From positions 1,809,045 to 1,873,044 of the forward strand of contig JAJEAN010000007.1 in NCBI GenBank assembly GCA_022822725.1: DNA of 64,000 nucleotides. The letters are read 5' to 3'. Every line of letters starts with the position of its first letter. Within the stretch, counting starts at the first letter, position 1. Below, in pieces: positions 27,711-36,079 of the stretch. The position numbers were made by a program, and so were the translations under genes. Below the pieces are notes generated by a model, which made no database searches, had not been told where the DNA came from, and worked only from the letters and a program-made list of their open reading frames with translations. This DNA comes from Candidatus Latescibacterota bacterium. GTDB lineage: Bacteria; JAAXHH01.

Positions 27711-28865
27711 TCAGACGAAGTTGAACCCGTACCAGGGAAGCTGGAGGGGGAAGACCTGCGCAAGCGCGGTCCGGATCGGGCCGGGCGGCACGGTCTTGAA
27801 GGGGTCCGGATCGGGCGGTACCACGCCGAAGACGAGCGCGCCCAAATCACCCGTCGCGATCGGATGCGCCTGGCCGCCACTCCGGAACGTCACCGACGCC
27901 CCGGAAACCTCCCACGCCAGCGTATCCGGTCCCAGCACGTCCCGGATATATCCATCGAATACTCGTAGCAGCCGTTCGGGTTGCAGGACGAGTACCGTGC
28001 CCGTAAATCCCTGGGGCGCCGCGGTCACGCCGTGGGGCTGGAGCAGGCTGGCCAGTTCTATGTCGGACGCCGTGGTCATGATTTCGAGGTGATCCACGCC
28101 ATAGCGGTCATACAGGCACGGCAGCGCGCGCAACATTGCGGACCGTGAGCCTGCGATCTCGGCCAGCCTGGCCGTGCGTGCTTCGTCTTCCCGGTCGGGA
28201 CGGCGTTTCTGGATGCCCGCGTAGGCCACCAGACGGCCTTCCTCGCGAATCACCACGGTCTCGCCGTCGCGGTCGCAGATCCATGCAGCGTCGACAGCGG
28301 TCCCGAGATCGGCGGTCGATCGCACATATCGGCTGGGTTCTTCCGCGTACAGCCGCGTCATTTCGTGCAGGTCCTCCGCTTCGGCGCGACAGATATCGGT
28401 TTCTCCCGCGGCCGCGCCGTCACCGGCGGTCAGCGTGTCCCGGGGAACGGAGAAAAGGGCGTACTGGCCGATGCGCTTCGCGCCCAGCCGGGTGTACAAT
28501 CCCCTTCCGCCCGATATGGGCATGAGCACGGCGTCCCGTTCGACGGCTTTGCGGATCGCCTCCTCCATCAGCCGGGTCGCCAGGCCCTGACCCCGGTGTG
28601 ACGCGTAGGTCGCCACCGCGCCGATGCTCATGGTGGACATCCTGCATCCGAGCACGGAGATGTCCCGCGTCAACGCGCCCACGTGGGAGACCACGACGCC
28701 ATCGTCGACCATGACGTAGAGGTCATCGAAGTTCTCCGGTGCGAACAGGAGGGGATACTGTTCTTCCATCCTCCCGGCGCCGTCGCTTCGGAAAACGGTG
28801 TTGACCAGGTTGCAGAGCGAATCGAACTCCTGCGCCACCAATCCCCTCGGACCTTCCACTTTCAA
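27711..28865 (-). CDS. Eis-like GNAT N-acetyltransferase
   Basis: 384 residues. The N-terminal GNAT domain has the acetyl-CoA loop ASHRGQGLATRLMEEA (about residues 88-105), with VMVDDGVVVSHVGAL before it. A second degenerate acetyltransferase-like part and a C-terminal SCP2-like region (about residues 280-384) follow, as in Eis-family enzymes that acetylate amines. The gene converges on the CocE hydrolase gene. The substrate is unknown. Confidence 0.82.
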   Translation of the reverse strand: MKVEGPRGLVAQEFDSLCNLVNTVFRSDGAGRMEEQYPLLFAPENFDDLYVMVDDGVVVSHVGALTRDISVLGCRMSTMSIGAVATYASHRGQGLATRLMEEAIRKAVERDAVLMPISGGRGLYTRLGAKRIGQYALFSVPRDTLTAGDGAAAGETDICRAEAEDLHEMTRLYAEEPSRYVRSTADLGTAVDAAWICDRDGETVVIREEGRLVAYAGIQKRRPDREDEARTARLAEIAGSRSAMLRALPCLYDRYGVDHLEIMTTASDIELASLLQPHGVTAAPQGFTGTVLVLQPERLLRVFDGYIRDVLGPDTLAWEVSGASVTFRSGGQAHPIATGDLGALVFGVVPPDPDPFKTVPPGPIRTALAQVFPLQLPWYGFNFV

Positions 28866-28921
28866 TACTCCTCCGTTCGATCTTCCTGCTTTCGCTCACG
28901 CCCACGCCACGTGTAAACGAT

Positions 28922-28961
28922 ACGACCGGTCATTCTTGATTATGACCGGTCATCCTGGATT
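28922..28961. repeat. 20-bp direct repeat abutting the DUF3500 stop
   Basis: Units 28922-28941 and 28942-28961 agree at 17 of 20 positions (atgaccggtcatcctggatt). The second unit ends on the first base of the stop codon of the minus-strand DUF3500 gene, so the array starts exactly where the gene ends. Confidence 0.85.
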
Positions 28962-30064
28962 CACTGGGCCGCGATCCACGCCGAACCGTAGTCGTTATCA
29001 GGCTCACGATACATACTGTGGGCGTGATCAACCGTGCCTCTACCGTTCTGAATCGCATACTCGAGCACCAGGGACGGACCGGTCACGCGGTAATACGCGG
29101 CGCCCAGGACGCCTTGCCGCCCCCACCAGCCAAAGTACGTGTCCTCGATCTCGGCCACCACGGTATTCATTTTCTCCACATAGTCGTCACTGTTCATGAA
29201 TCCCAGGCGGGCCGCGATCACTTCCAGGAGCAGCGTTCTCTGCTCGGTTGTAAGTTCGCTGCCCTTGATGCCCTCCGGCGCAACGGTCATGCCATCCTTT
29301 CCCGGACCCAGCACGAGGTCGATTGGGTGCGCTGCGCGTACGGCTTTTTCTTTCTGTTCGTCCGTAAGTCCGTCCATGAACGCCTGCGCCGCCGCATTTT
29401 CCCGCTGCGTAATAAAGATGTCGTCGCCGTCATGGCGCAAATGCAGCGGTTGGCCGCCGGTCAGCATCGGCGAAAAGGAAACGTTGGGTCCGAATACTGT
29501 GGCGTTTATGGCGAGATGGTGCCCGCCGAACTGGAACATCCAGGGCGCTGTAGTGGATGGTTCACCGAGGAACGCGGCATAAAAGTACGCACTGCCATAT
29601 TTCATAACGCCGATCACGCCTCCCGATACCAGCTGGTCTTCGGCGGCCAATTGATAAATGACGTTCTTTACCCCGTCTTCACTCAACAGCGCTCCAAGGA
29701 GCCCGTCGAGACTTGCCCGTTGTAATTCAGAAAGCGTACCGAGCTTTACACCACCACGCGGGACCATGCCTTCAGGCAGGTTGGACCAGTTTGCGCGTTG
29801 CGCGTTGTCCGTAAACCGGTAGGTCGCCGCCTGTCTCTGACTGTCGTCCAGCGAGTCCAGAAAGCGCCAGGCCGCCGCCACGATGGCCGCGGTCTTCTTG
29901 TCTGCCGCAGGCACGTCGTGAACGGGCCTGATGTTTAGATCTACTGATGAAGAAATCGCTCCAAAAAACACCCGGGATGCAATATCGGGGCGAATCAACA
30001 GGTAGACGAAAATCGCGGCAACGACAGTCGCGGCACCCAGAAGGTAGATCAATACGCGTTTCAT
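28961..30064 (-). CDS. DUF3500-family exported protein
   Basis: 367 residues. It has an N-terminal signal or anchor helix (VLIYLLGAATVVAAIFVYLL), and the mature part shows DUF3500 features: FQFGGHHLAINATVFGPNVS, then PMLTGGQPLHL and YFGWWGRQG. The family has no established function. The ATG at 30064 is preferred because the signal begins there. The frame remains open upstream through the 27-bp repeats, which would add copies of MNRSGARR. Confidence 0.78.
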   Translation of the reverse strand: MKRVLIYLLGAATVVAAIFVYLLIRPDIASRVFFGAISSSVDLNIRPVHDVPAADKKTAAIVAAAWRFLDSLDDSQRQAATYRFTDNAQRANWSNLPEGMVPRGGVKLGTLSELQRASLDGLLGALLSEDGVKNVIYQLAAEDQLVSGGVIGVMKYGSAYFYAAFLGEPSTTAPWMFQFGGHHLAINATVFGPNVSFSPMLTGGQPLHLRHDGDDIFITQRENAAAQAFMDGLTDEQKEKAVRAAHPIDLVLGPGKDGMTVAPEGIKGSELTTEQRTLLLEVIAARLGFMNSDDYVEKMNTVVAEIEDTYFGWWGRQGVLGAAYYRVTGPSLVLEYAIQNGRGTVDHAHSMYREPDNDYGSAWIAAQ

Positions 30065-30100
30065 GGGATCCGTCCCAGTGTAATCATCCGCTGCCAGCAC

Positions 30101-30235
30101 ACACCGCGCGCCGGACCGGTCTATCGATCGCCGTGCGCCGGAGCAATTCATCTGTCGCCGCGCGCCGGACCGGTTCATCTATCGCCGTGCGCCGGACCGG
30201 TTCATCGCACGCCGTGCGCCGGACCGGTTCATCGA
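30101..30235. repeat. 27-bp tandem repeat, five copies, upstream of DUF3500 and queE
   Basis: Units start at 30101, 30128, 30155, 30182 and 30209, with core cgccgtgcgccggaccggtt. The array fills most of the upstream region shared by the DUF3500 gene (minus) and queE (plus). On the minus strand every unit is open and in frame with the DUF3500 gene, encoding MNRSGARR plus one residue. Confidence 0.92.
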
Positions 30236-30248
30236 TCGCCAGGCTCCT

Positions 30249-30276
30249 TTGACAATAGGCCTCAGGTCTATATATT
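30249..30276 (+). promoter_or_regulatory. Predicted sigma-70 promoter for queE
   Basis: TTGACA (30249-30254), a 16-bp spacer and TATATT (30271-30276) lie just past the 27-bp repeats and point to queE, whose ATG is about 117 bp beyond the expected transcript start. The leader was checked for a preQ1-type riboswitch; none was recognised. Apart from this promoter and the repeats, 30065-30399 shows nothing. Confidence 0.6.
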
Positions 30277-30399
30277 TCCGATGGAATGGGGTGTCAAGAA
30301 CGACGGCGGCCCCTTCGCGCGTCCGTAGGGTACGATAGGCAGGATTTGCCAGGCAACGAAACCACGGCGCCGCCAAACAACCCCGGCCTCTTTCAGCCC

Positions 30400-31086
30400 A
30401 TGTTCATCTCCGAGATCTTTCATTCCATCCAGGGCGAGGGCCTGCTGACCGGGGTCCCTTCCGTCTTCATCCGCACCTCCGGATGCAACCTGCGGTGCCG
30501 CTGGTGCGACACACCGTACACGTCGTGGTCGCCCGAAGGCGAGGAGCGCTCCGTGGGCGAGATCATGGCGGAAATCGCCGGCTTTCCGTCCCGTCACGCC
30601 GTGATTACGGGCGGCGAACCGCTCCTCATGAAAGACCTGCCCGAACTGACCGGGAAACTCGGCGACGCGGGATACCACGTGACCATCGAGACCGCGGGTA
30701 CCGTGTACGCTGACCTGCGCTGCGACCTGGCCTCCCTCAGCCCCAAGCTGTCCAACTCCACGCCCTGGGCCGAGGAAGACGGGAAGTACGCCCGGAACCA
30801 CGAACGCCTCAGGATCAACATTCCGGTACTCGACAGGTTCTTGGCCGCCTACCCCTACCAGCTTAAGTTCGTGGTAGACCGGCAGGAAGACCTGGACGAA
30901 GTCGAATCGCTACTCGCGGAACTGGACGATGTGGACCGGAACCGGGTGCTCCTCATGCCCCAGGGGCGGACGGCCGGAGAACTGCACAGCAAAGGCGCCT
31001 GGGTCGCCGAAGCCTGCAAATCCCGCGGTTTCCGGTACTGCCCGCGGGTTCATATCGACCTCTACGGGGACACCCGCGGGACCTGA
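30400..31086 (+). CDS. queE: 7-carboxy-7-deazaguanine synthase
   Basis: 228 residues. A radical SAM enzyme that contracts the ring of 6-carboxytetrahydropterin on the route to queuosine. The cluster motif is Cys-x3-Cys-x2-Cys in SGCNLRCRWCDTPYTSW, preceded by the classical FHSIQGEGLLTGVPSVFIR. The glycine-rich SAM motif is VITGGEPLL. The start at 30400 matches the family N-terminus. No queC or queD is adjacent. The stop codon overlaps the first unit of a 45-bp repeat. Confidence 0.95.
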   Translation: MFISEIFHSIQGEGLLTGVPSVFIRTSGCNLRCRWCDTPYTSWSPEGEERSVGEIMAEIAGFPSRHAVITGGEPLLMKDLPELTGKLGDAGYHVTIETAGTVYADLRCDLASLSPKLSNSTPWAEEDGKYARNHERLRINIPVLDRFLAAYPYQLKFVVDRQEDLDEVESLLAELDDVDRNRVLLMPQGRTAGELHSKGAWVAEACKSRGFRYCPRVHIDLYGDTRGT

Positions 31087-31174
31087 CGCCAGCCCATTTC
31101 CCGCTTGTCCACGGGCCGTCCGCGACATAGACGCCAGCCCATTTCTCGCTTGTCCACGGGCCGTACGCGACATA
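31085..31174. repeat. 45-bp tandem duplication beginning at the queE stop codon
   Basis: Units 31085-31129 and 31130-31174 differ at only two positions (gacgccagcccatttc at the head, cgcgacata at the tail). The stop TGA of queE (31084-31086) overlaps the start of unit 1. The repeat occupies most of the spacer before the SMP-30 gene. Confidence 0.95.
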
Positions 31175-31236
31175 TCTTGAGCCGTTGCGTCAATGGCGAC
31201 CGGACGGACAGGTCACACCTCATCATGGAGCGGGGT

Positions 31237-32205
31237 ATGAAGGACCATGACAGAGACTGGGACCGGGGTCTCGTGAGCTATCCCGATCCCAATGTCGAGA
31301 TCATCGACGACCGATTCAAGCCCTATGTGCTGAGCACGGCCGCGATCGAGCGGTTGTTTACCGGGACGAGGTGGTCGGAAGGCCCCGTCTGGATCGGCGA
31401 CGCCCGTTGCCTGGTGTGGAGCGACATCCCCAACAATCGCCTGTTGCGCTGGGACGAGGAGACCGGCGCGGTGTCCGTCTTCCGCAAGCCTTCCAACAAC
31501 ACCAACGGCAACACGCGGGACCGCGAGGGGCGGCTGGTCTCCTGCGAGCACGACAGCCGGCGGGTGACCCGGACGGAACACGACGGGACGATCACCGTGC
31601 TGATCGACCGGTTCGACGGCAAGCGTCTCAACGCACCGAACGATGTGGTCGTACACTCCGACGGTTCGGTCTGGTTCACCGACCCGGGATACGGCATCCT
31701 GATGAACTACGAAGGGCACAGGGCCGAATTCGAACAGCCCACCCGGGTGTATCGCCTGGACCCGGCCACGGGCGGCGCGACCGTCATCGCCGACGACTTC
31801 GTGCGTCCCAACGGAATCTGCTTCTCGCCCGACGAATCACGTCTATACGTTGTAGATACAGGCGCTTCCCACGACCCCGACGGCCCCGCCCATATCCGGG
31901 TACTGGACATTGCGGGCGCCCGCGTTACGGGTTCCCGCGTATTCGCCGATATGAAACCGGCCTCTTCCGACGGCGTCCGGGCCGACGTGGACGGCAACCT
32001 GTGGGCCGCCTCCGGCTGGGGCGGGCCGGACACGAACGGCGTGGTCTGCTTCTCCCCGGAAGGCGAGAGGCTTGGCATGATCCACCTGCCCGAGCCCTGC
32101 GCCAACCTGTGCTTCGGCGGCGTGATGAAGAACCGCCTGTTCATGACCGCCAGCCAGTCGCTGTACGCCCTCTACGTCGAAGCCCAGGGGGTGCAGCGGC
32201 CGTGA
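31237..32205 (+). CDS. SMP-30/gluconolactonase-family protein
   Basis: 322 residues forming a six-bladed propeller. Metal ligands fit the family: Glu in WSEGPVWIGDA, Asn in NAPNDVVVHSDGS and Asp in CFSPDESRLYVVD. It probably hydrolyses a sugar lactone. The ATG at 31237 follows GGAG at 7 bp. Its TGA overlaps the GTG start of the HAD gene, giving a tightly coupled trio of lactonase, phosphatase and sugar kinase. Confidence 0.9.
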   Translation: MKDHDRDWDRGLVSYPDPNVEIIDDRFKPYVLSTAAIERLFTGTRWSEGPVWIGDARCLVWSDIPNNRLLRWDEETGAVSVFRKPSNNTNGNTRDREGRLVSCEHDSRRVTRTEHDGTITVLIDRFDGKRLNAPNDVVVHSDGSVWFTDPGYGILMNYEGHRAEFEQPTRVYRLDPATGGATVIADDFVRPNGICFSPDESRLYVVDTGASHDPDGPAHIRVLDIAGARVTGSRVFADMKPASSDGVRADVDGNLWAASGWGGPDTNGVVCFSPEGERLGMIHLPEPCANLCFGGVMKNRLFMTASQSLYALYVEAQGVQRP

Positions 32206-33011
32206 CCGGTCTACAAGCTTCCGATATCGGATCCATGCTCATATTCGACTTCGACGGCGTCCTGCTGAACTCCGTCGTGGAGATGTCGATCACGGCCTAC
32301 AACGCGGTCACCGGCGGACTGGCCACTTCCCCGGACGATCTGCCCGGGAACGCGGCGGCGCTTTTCGTGACCAACCGGTACCACGTCCAGCCGGCCGGCG
32401 ACGCGATCAACTTGATGGCCTGGTGCGTGGAGAACGCCGGCCTGCCCGGCGGCCACCGGATGGGACCGGCGGAATACCGGGCAATCCGAGACAGTTCGGA
32501 CGTTCCCCTCAAGGAGCGCACGGTCCGGTTTTTCGCGGCACGGAAGCGGCTCGTCGCCCGCGATCCCGTCGAGTGGGCGTCGCTCAACACCGTGTACCAG
32601 CCGGTCTGGGACGAATTGAAAGGGGTGGACGCCGAAGGGATCGTGATCCTGACCAACAAGAACCGGGAAGCCACCGTAACCCTGTGCCACCACTTCGGCC
32701 TGGCCGTCCGGCCGGAGAACGTGTACGCGGGCGATCACGGGGCCACCAAGATCGAGAACCTGGAGGCGATCCAGGCGCGGTTCCGCCGGGAGCGGTACGG
32801 ATTCGTCGACGATTCCATCGGGAACCTGGAGGAACTCGACGCCTATTTCAATGCCGGTGAGCCATGCCTGGAACTGATGCTGGCTTCCTGGGGATACATC
32901 GGACCGGACGACCACAAGCTGGCCCGGCGCTCCGGTTACGCCATACTCGACCAGTCCGGCCTCATTGCGCGCATCGCGTCGATGAAGGGCGTCGAAATGG
33001 AAAGCCCATGA
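32202..33011 (+). CDS. HAD-superfamily phosphatase
   Basis: 269 residues. HAD motif I is IFDFDGVLLNS, motif II the Thr in GIVILTNKNRE, the Lys in GDHGATKIENL and motif IV GFVDDSIGNLEEL. The start GTG overlaps the previous stop (GTGA), which suggests coupling; an ATG at 32235 is the alternative. Its stop overlaps the sugar-kinase start (ATGA). The substrate is unknown; a sugar phosphate fits the context. Confidence 0.82.
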   Translation: MTGLQASDIGSMLIFDFDGVLLNSVVEMSITAYNAVTGGLATSPDDLPGNAAALFVTNRYHVQPAGDAINLMAWCVENAGLPGGHRMGPAEYRAIRDSSDVPLKERTVRFFAARKRLVARDPVEWASLNTVYQPVWDELKGVDAEGIVILTNKNREATVTLCHHFGLAVRPENVYAGDHGATKIENLEAIQARFRRERYGFVDDSIGNLEELDAYFNAGEPCLELMLASWGYIGPDDHKLARRSGYAILDQSGLIARIASMKGVEMESP

Positions 33012-34066
33012 AACGGAAACCGGACCACAACCCCGGCAGTGCGCTCGACGTCATCGATCGACTCCCGGAACTGCGCGCCCTCGTTGTCGGGGACGTCATG
33101 CTCGACGTCTACGAGTTCTGCCGGACCGGCGACAGCAAGCCCATCGATTCGGAGAAGGCGGGGAAGCGGGCCTACCAGGCGCAGGAGACGATCAAGGTAC
33201 TGGGCGGCGCGGGCAACGTGGCCGCCAACCTGGCTTCCCTGGACGTGCGCACCACCCTCGTGGGCGTGACGGGCGACGACGAACACTACTTCAAGATAAG
33301 GGAACTCGCCGACGGACTGTCCATCCGCCACGGCTTGATCCGGGACGGCGGCCGGCCCACCACGACCAAGGTCCGGCTGTACCTGGACGACGACTACCTG
33401 CTGCGCCGCGATTCCGAATGTACCGACCGGGTGGACGAAAGGACCTCGGCCGCGCTGGTGAAAGAAGTCCTTCTCGCACTCCCGGAAACCGACGTGGTGG
33501 TCCTGAGCGACTACGACAAGGGCGTCTTTACCGCGGAGAACGCCGGCCAGATCATCCGCGAATGCCGCCTCCACGAAATCCCGGTCGTGGTCGATTTCAA
33601 GCCGGGTAACCGGGAGGCCTTCTCCGGCGTGGACATCATCGCGCCGAACGCCGCCGAGGCCGCCGCGCTCATCGGTGGGTTCTCCATGGAACGGCTGGAA
33701 AGCGACTGCCGGCGCCTGCACGACGCGCTGGGCTGCCGGAACACGGTGGTCACACTCGGTGAGCATGGACTCTGCGGCGTGGGCGCGGGTGGTTTCTTCC
33801 ACGCGCCCGGGCATCGGGTCGAACCCGTGGACAAGGTCGGCTGCGGTGACACGGTACGCGCGGCACTCGCCATCGGCGCGGCGCTGGGGCTTGCCCTCGA
33901 GGAGGCGGGCGTACTCGCCAACGACGCCGCGGCCGTCATCGTGCAGAAACCGGCCACGTCCGTCCTTTCCCGGCGCGAGCTTCACGATTTCGTGGCGCAC
34001 AAACCCGACGGGGAAACGCGACCCGCGGCCGTGCTTGCCGGGCGCGAAGGTGAACCAGCCGGGTGA
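33008..34066 (+). CDS. PfkB-family sugar kinase, RfaE/HldE N-domain-like
   Basis: 352 residues of the ribokinase fold. Visible motifs are ALVVGDVMLDVYEFCRTGD, the substrate-binding stretch VLGGAGNVAANLASLDV, and the catalytic and anion-hole segment VDKVGCGDTVRAALAIG. This pattern resembles heptose-7-phosphate kinase, the N-terminal half of HldE; the nucleotidyltransferase half is absent. The start ATG overlaps the HAD stop. Together they could make a phosphorylated then dephosphorylated sugar, but neighbouring heptose genes such as gmhA are not seen here. Confidence 0.85.
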   Translation: MKRKPDHNPGSALDVIDRLPELRALVVGDVMLDVYEFCRTGDSKPIDSEKAGKRAYQAQETIKVLGGAGNVAANLASLDVRTTLVGVTGDDEHYFKIRELADGLSIRHGLIRDGGRPTTTKVRLYLDDDYLLRRDSECTDRVDERTSAALVKEVLLALPETDVVVLSDYDKGVFTAENAGQIIRECRLHEIPVVVDFKPGNREAFSGVDIIAPNAAEAAALIGGFSMERLESDCRRLHDALGCRNTVVTLGEHGLCGVGAGGFFHAPGHRVEPVDKVGCGDTVRAALAIGAALGLALEEAGVLANDAAAVIVQKPATSVLSRRELHDFVAHKPDGETRPAAVLAGREGEPAG

Positions 34067-34192
34067 GTCCGCCCCACAGGCGAAGGAACCGCGTGCCGCC
34101 GGGGACGTTTAATCCTGTACATTCAATGAAAACCAAATAGAATCTACATGAGCAAAAAAGCAAACTTCAGCCTGTTCGGCAGGAGAGGAACG

Positions 34193-35035
34193 ATGGTGCG
34201 CCTGAGCCTGTTAACCGCGGGTTTCGCGCTGGTCGCGATGGCCTGCGAGTCCGGTCCTACCATAGACAGCACGGACGTCGAGACCTTCGACGCATCCTTC
34301 GCCGAGGTCAAGGCCACCCTATCCGAGGACGACCAGGCAAGACTCGACGACGTGCTGGATGCGTTCGAGTACCTCTACAGCGACAACGTGATCAGCTCGC
34401 TGAACGCGTCAGACGCCATACGAAACCGGATCCGCGGCCGGTTGGACGGCATGAACGCGGGGGACATCTTCGCGGAGTGGAACGAGCGGGTAAATAACGC
34501 CATCGAGGCTCTCGAAGAGAAGAAGGAAAACACGGATTCCGCCATGGAAAGTCTCAAGGACGTGAGGGTGCGGGGGGTCGAGTACTACGTGCAACGGGGC
34601 CAGTCCGTCGTGAAACTCTCCATACACAACCGGACGGAACACCGGATCTCGAAGGTGTACTTCCGCGGATCGCTTATGAGAAGGGAACCCCGGAAGTGGA
34701 TCCTGGACGACGATTTCAACTACAATATCCGTCACACGGAAGGCAAGGACCTGGCGCCGGACGAACGAGCCGTTTGGAACTTCGCCCTGCTCTCTCCGGT
34801 CTGGAGGAACGCCCCGGAGGACGTGGACAACCACTACCTGAACGTGATCGTCACGCGGATCGACGGTGCGCCCGAGCAACCCATCTACGATGCCTACACC
34901 GACCGTTTCACACCCAAGGACAGGAGACGGCTCCGGAGGCTGATTTCCCTCAAGGATTCCATCGGCACGTTCGAACCTGAGCTGGAGAACGAGACCGAGT
35001 CCCAGACCGAGTCCGAAGAAACCTCATCCCTTTAA
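34193..35035 (+). CDS. Predicted lipoprotein of unknown function
   Basis: 280 residues. The N-terminus MVRLSLLTAGFALVAMAC is a lipoprotein signal with a MAC lipobox. The first part is helical and charged (VDNAIEALEEKKE-like segments near residue 105); the middle is beta-rich (VRGVEYYVQRGQSVVKLSIH). The family is not certain; it resembles DUF6694-like envelope proteins. ATG 34193 is favoured by AGGAGAGG just upstream, over ATG 34148. The C-terminus ends in a Glu/Ser/Thr tail built from a 12-bp repeat (ETESQTESEE). Confidence 0.7.
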   Translation: MVRLSLLTAGFALVAMACESGPTIDSTDVETFDASFAEVKATLSEDDQARLDDVLDAFEYLYSDNVISSLNASDAIRNRIRGRLDGMNAGDIFAEWNERVNNAIEALEEKKENTDSAMESLKDVRVRGVEYYVQRGQSVVKLSIHNRTEHRISKVYFRGSLMRREPRKWILDDDFNYNIRHTEGKDLAPDERAVWNFALLSPVWRNAPEDVDNHYLNVIVTRIDGAPEQPIYDAYTDRFTPKDRRRLRRLISLKDSIGTFEPELENETESQTESEETSSL

Positions 35036-35070
35036 TTTAGACCTACCGCCTGGTTCGCACCTTCAGCTTG

Positions 35071-35124
35071 AACCGCTCCTTCCGCCTGGCACGCTCATTC
35101 CGCCCGGTCCGCTCATCCCGCCTG
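35071..35124. repeat. 18-bp tandem repeat spanning the channel-gene stop
   Basis: Three units (35071-35088, 35089-35106, 35107-35124) share the core ccgctcattccgcctg. The stop of the minus-strand channel gene (complement of 35113-35115) is inside the third unit. An identical in-frame stop recurs in the second unit, as an 18-bp unit keeps the frame. Confidence 0.88.
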
Positions 35125-35961
35125 GTCGATATACCGGTCCACCGTATCGGCGAAGATCAGGAATTGCGGGTTGCTGCGGTGGGTCTCCCGCAGCGCCTTC
35201 ACCGAACGGCCTTCCGCCCCCTCCTCGTGAACGCCCCGGCAGTACGCCTCCATCAATGCAGGTTCCAGGGGTTGCCGGGAGTCGTGGAAGCTGTCCGCGA
35301 AAAACCCGAAAATCATGCCCACGATACCGATGCCCACCATCATCATCAGGACGGTGGCCCCCTGTCCCAGGGGTGTGACGGGGTACTTGTCCCCGTACCC
35401 CACCGTGGTGGAGGTCACCACGGCCCACCAGATGCTGTCGCCGTAGACATTGAATACATCCGGCTGGGCGCGGCGTTCCACCTCGTAGATCACGGTGGAA
35501 CTGATCATCAGGTACATGATGGTGATGAGGAAGATGGGGATGACCCGGACGCGATTGTGATACATGGACCGGGCAAATTCCGCCAGCTTGGGGCTGTACC
35601 GGAACATCTTGAGCAGGCGGAGCGTCCGCGCGCCGCGCACCAGGCCGAGCTGCTCCTGGGTCAGGCCGGGATAGAATCCGATCCAGAAGGGCAGGATGCT
35701 GACCAGGTCGATCAGCCCGAGCCCACTGAACAGGTACTTCCCCTTTCGCGGTGCCAGCTTTATGCGCAGCGCGTATTCCAGGGTGAAGATCCCGGCGATG
35801 ACCCGTTCGAACCAGATGAACCCCACCCATGCGCCGGCGTCAAGGCTACTGCGTGTCTGGGTATACTGGAGCTCGATGAAATAGAGGATCATGTTGACGG
35901 CCAGTACGTAGGGACCGAAACGGTGTACGGCCGAAAGGAGGGAGGGCAGGATTCCCGGCAT
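35113..35961 (-). CDS. Voltage-gated-type potassium channel
   Basis: 282 residues, six-helix channel. An S4-like segment RGARTLRLLKMFRYSP carries regularly spaced Arg/Lys, and the pore has the selectivity filter TTVGYGD in VVTSTTVGYGDKYPVTPLG. This indicates K+ conduction in the inner membrane. The C-terminal tail is short. A strong AGGAGG site lies 7 bp before the ATG. It is the last gene of the minus-strand run TAXI-YjfK-PspA-channel, separated from the PspA gene by 118 bp with an inverted repeat. Confidence 0.92.
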   Translation of the reverse strand: MPGILPSLLSAVHRFGPYVLAVNMILYFIELQYTQTRSSLDAGAWVGFIWFERVIAGIFTLEYALRIKLAPRKGKYLFSGLGLIDLVSILPFWIGFYPGLTQEQLGLVRGARTLRLLKMFRYSPKLAEFARSMYHNRVRVIPIFLITIMYLMISSTVIYEVERRAQPDVFNVYGDSIWWAVVTSTTVGYGDKYPVTPLGQGATVLMMMVGIGIVGMIFGFFADSFHDSRQPLEPALMEAYCRGVHEEGAEGRSVKALRETHRSNPQFLIFADTVDRYIDQAG

Positions 35962-35982
35962 GGTTTGCCTCCTGGGAGTATG

Positions 35983-36030
35983 CGGTGGGCTTTCCTGATT
36001 GTGTTAGACTTATATAAGAAAGGCCCACCG
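35983..36030. repeat. Inverted repeat between the PspA-like and channel genes
   Basis: Arms cggtgggctttc (35983-35994) and gaaaggcccaccg (36018-36030) pair with one bulged base around a 23-base AT-rich loop. There is no U-run directly after it, so attenuation, RNA processing or a protein site are all possible. It could set the channel's expression relative to the upstream genes. Confidence 0.5.
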
Positions 36031-36079
36031 TCCGCTTATTGCATCGGGTGAGCCTTTGAATTCAGGTACTGCGACGGTT

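Noticed and set aside
30101-30235. CRISPR array
   Set aside because: The 27-bp units are directly adjacent with no spacers, and there are no cas genes.
30283-30399. Possible preQ1 riboswitch in the queE leader
   Set aside because: The leader lacks the conserved preQ1-I/II sequence elements that I can recognise.
31371-32201. N-terminal extension of the HAD phosphatase back to 31371
   Set aside because: The extension is the out-of-frame translation of the SMP-30 gene (Arg/Pro-rich), so the protein begins at the GTG/ATG near 32202-32235.
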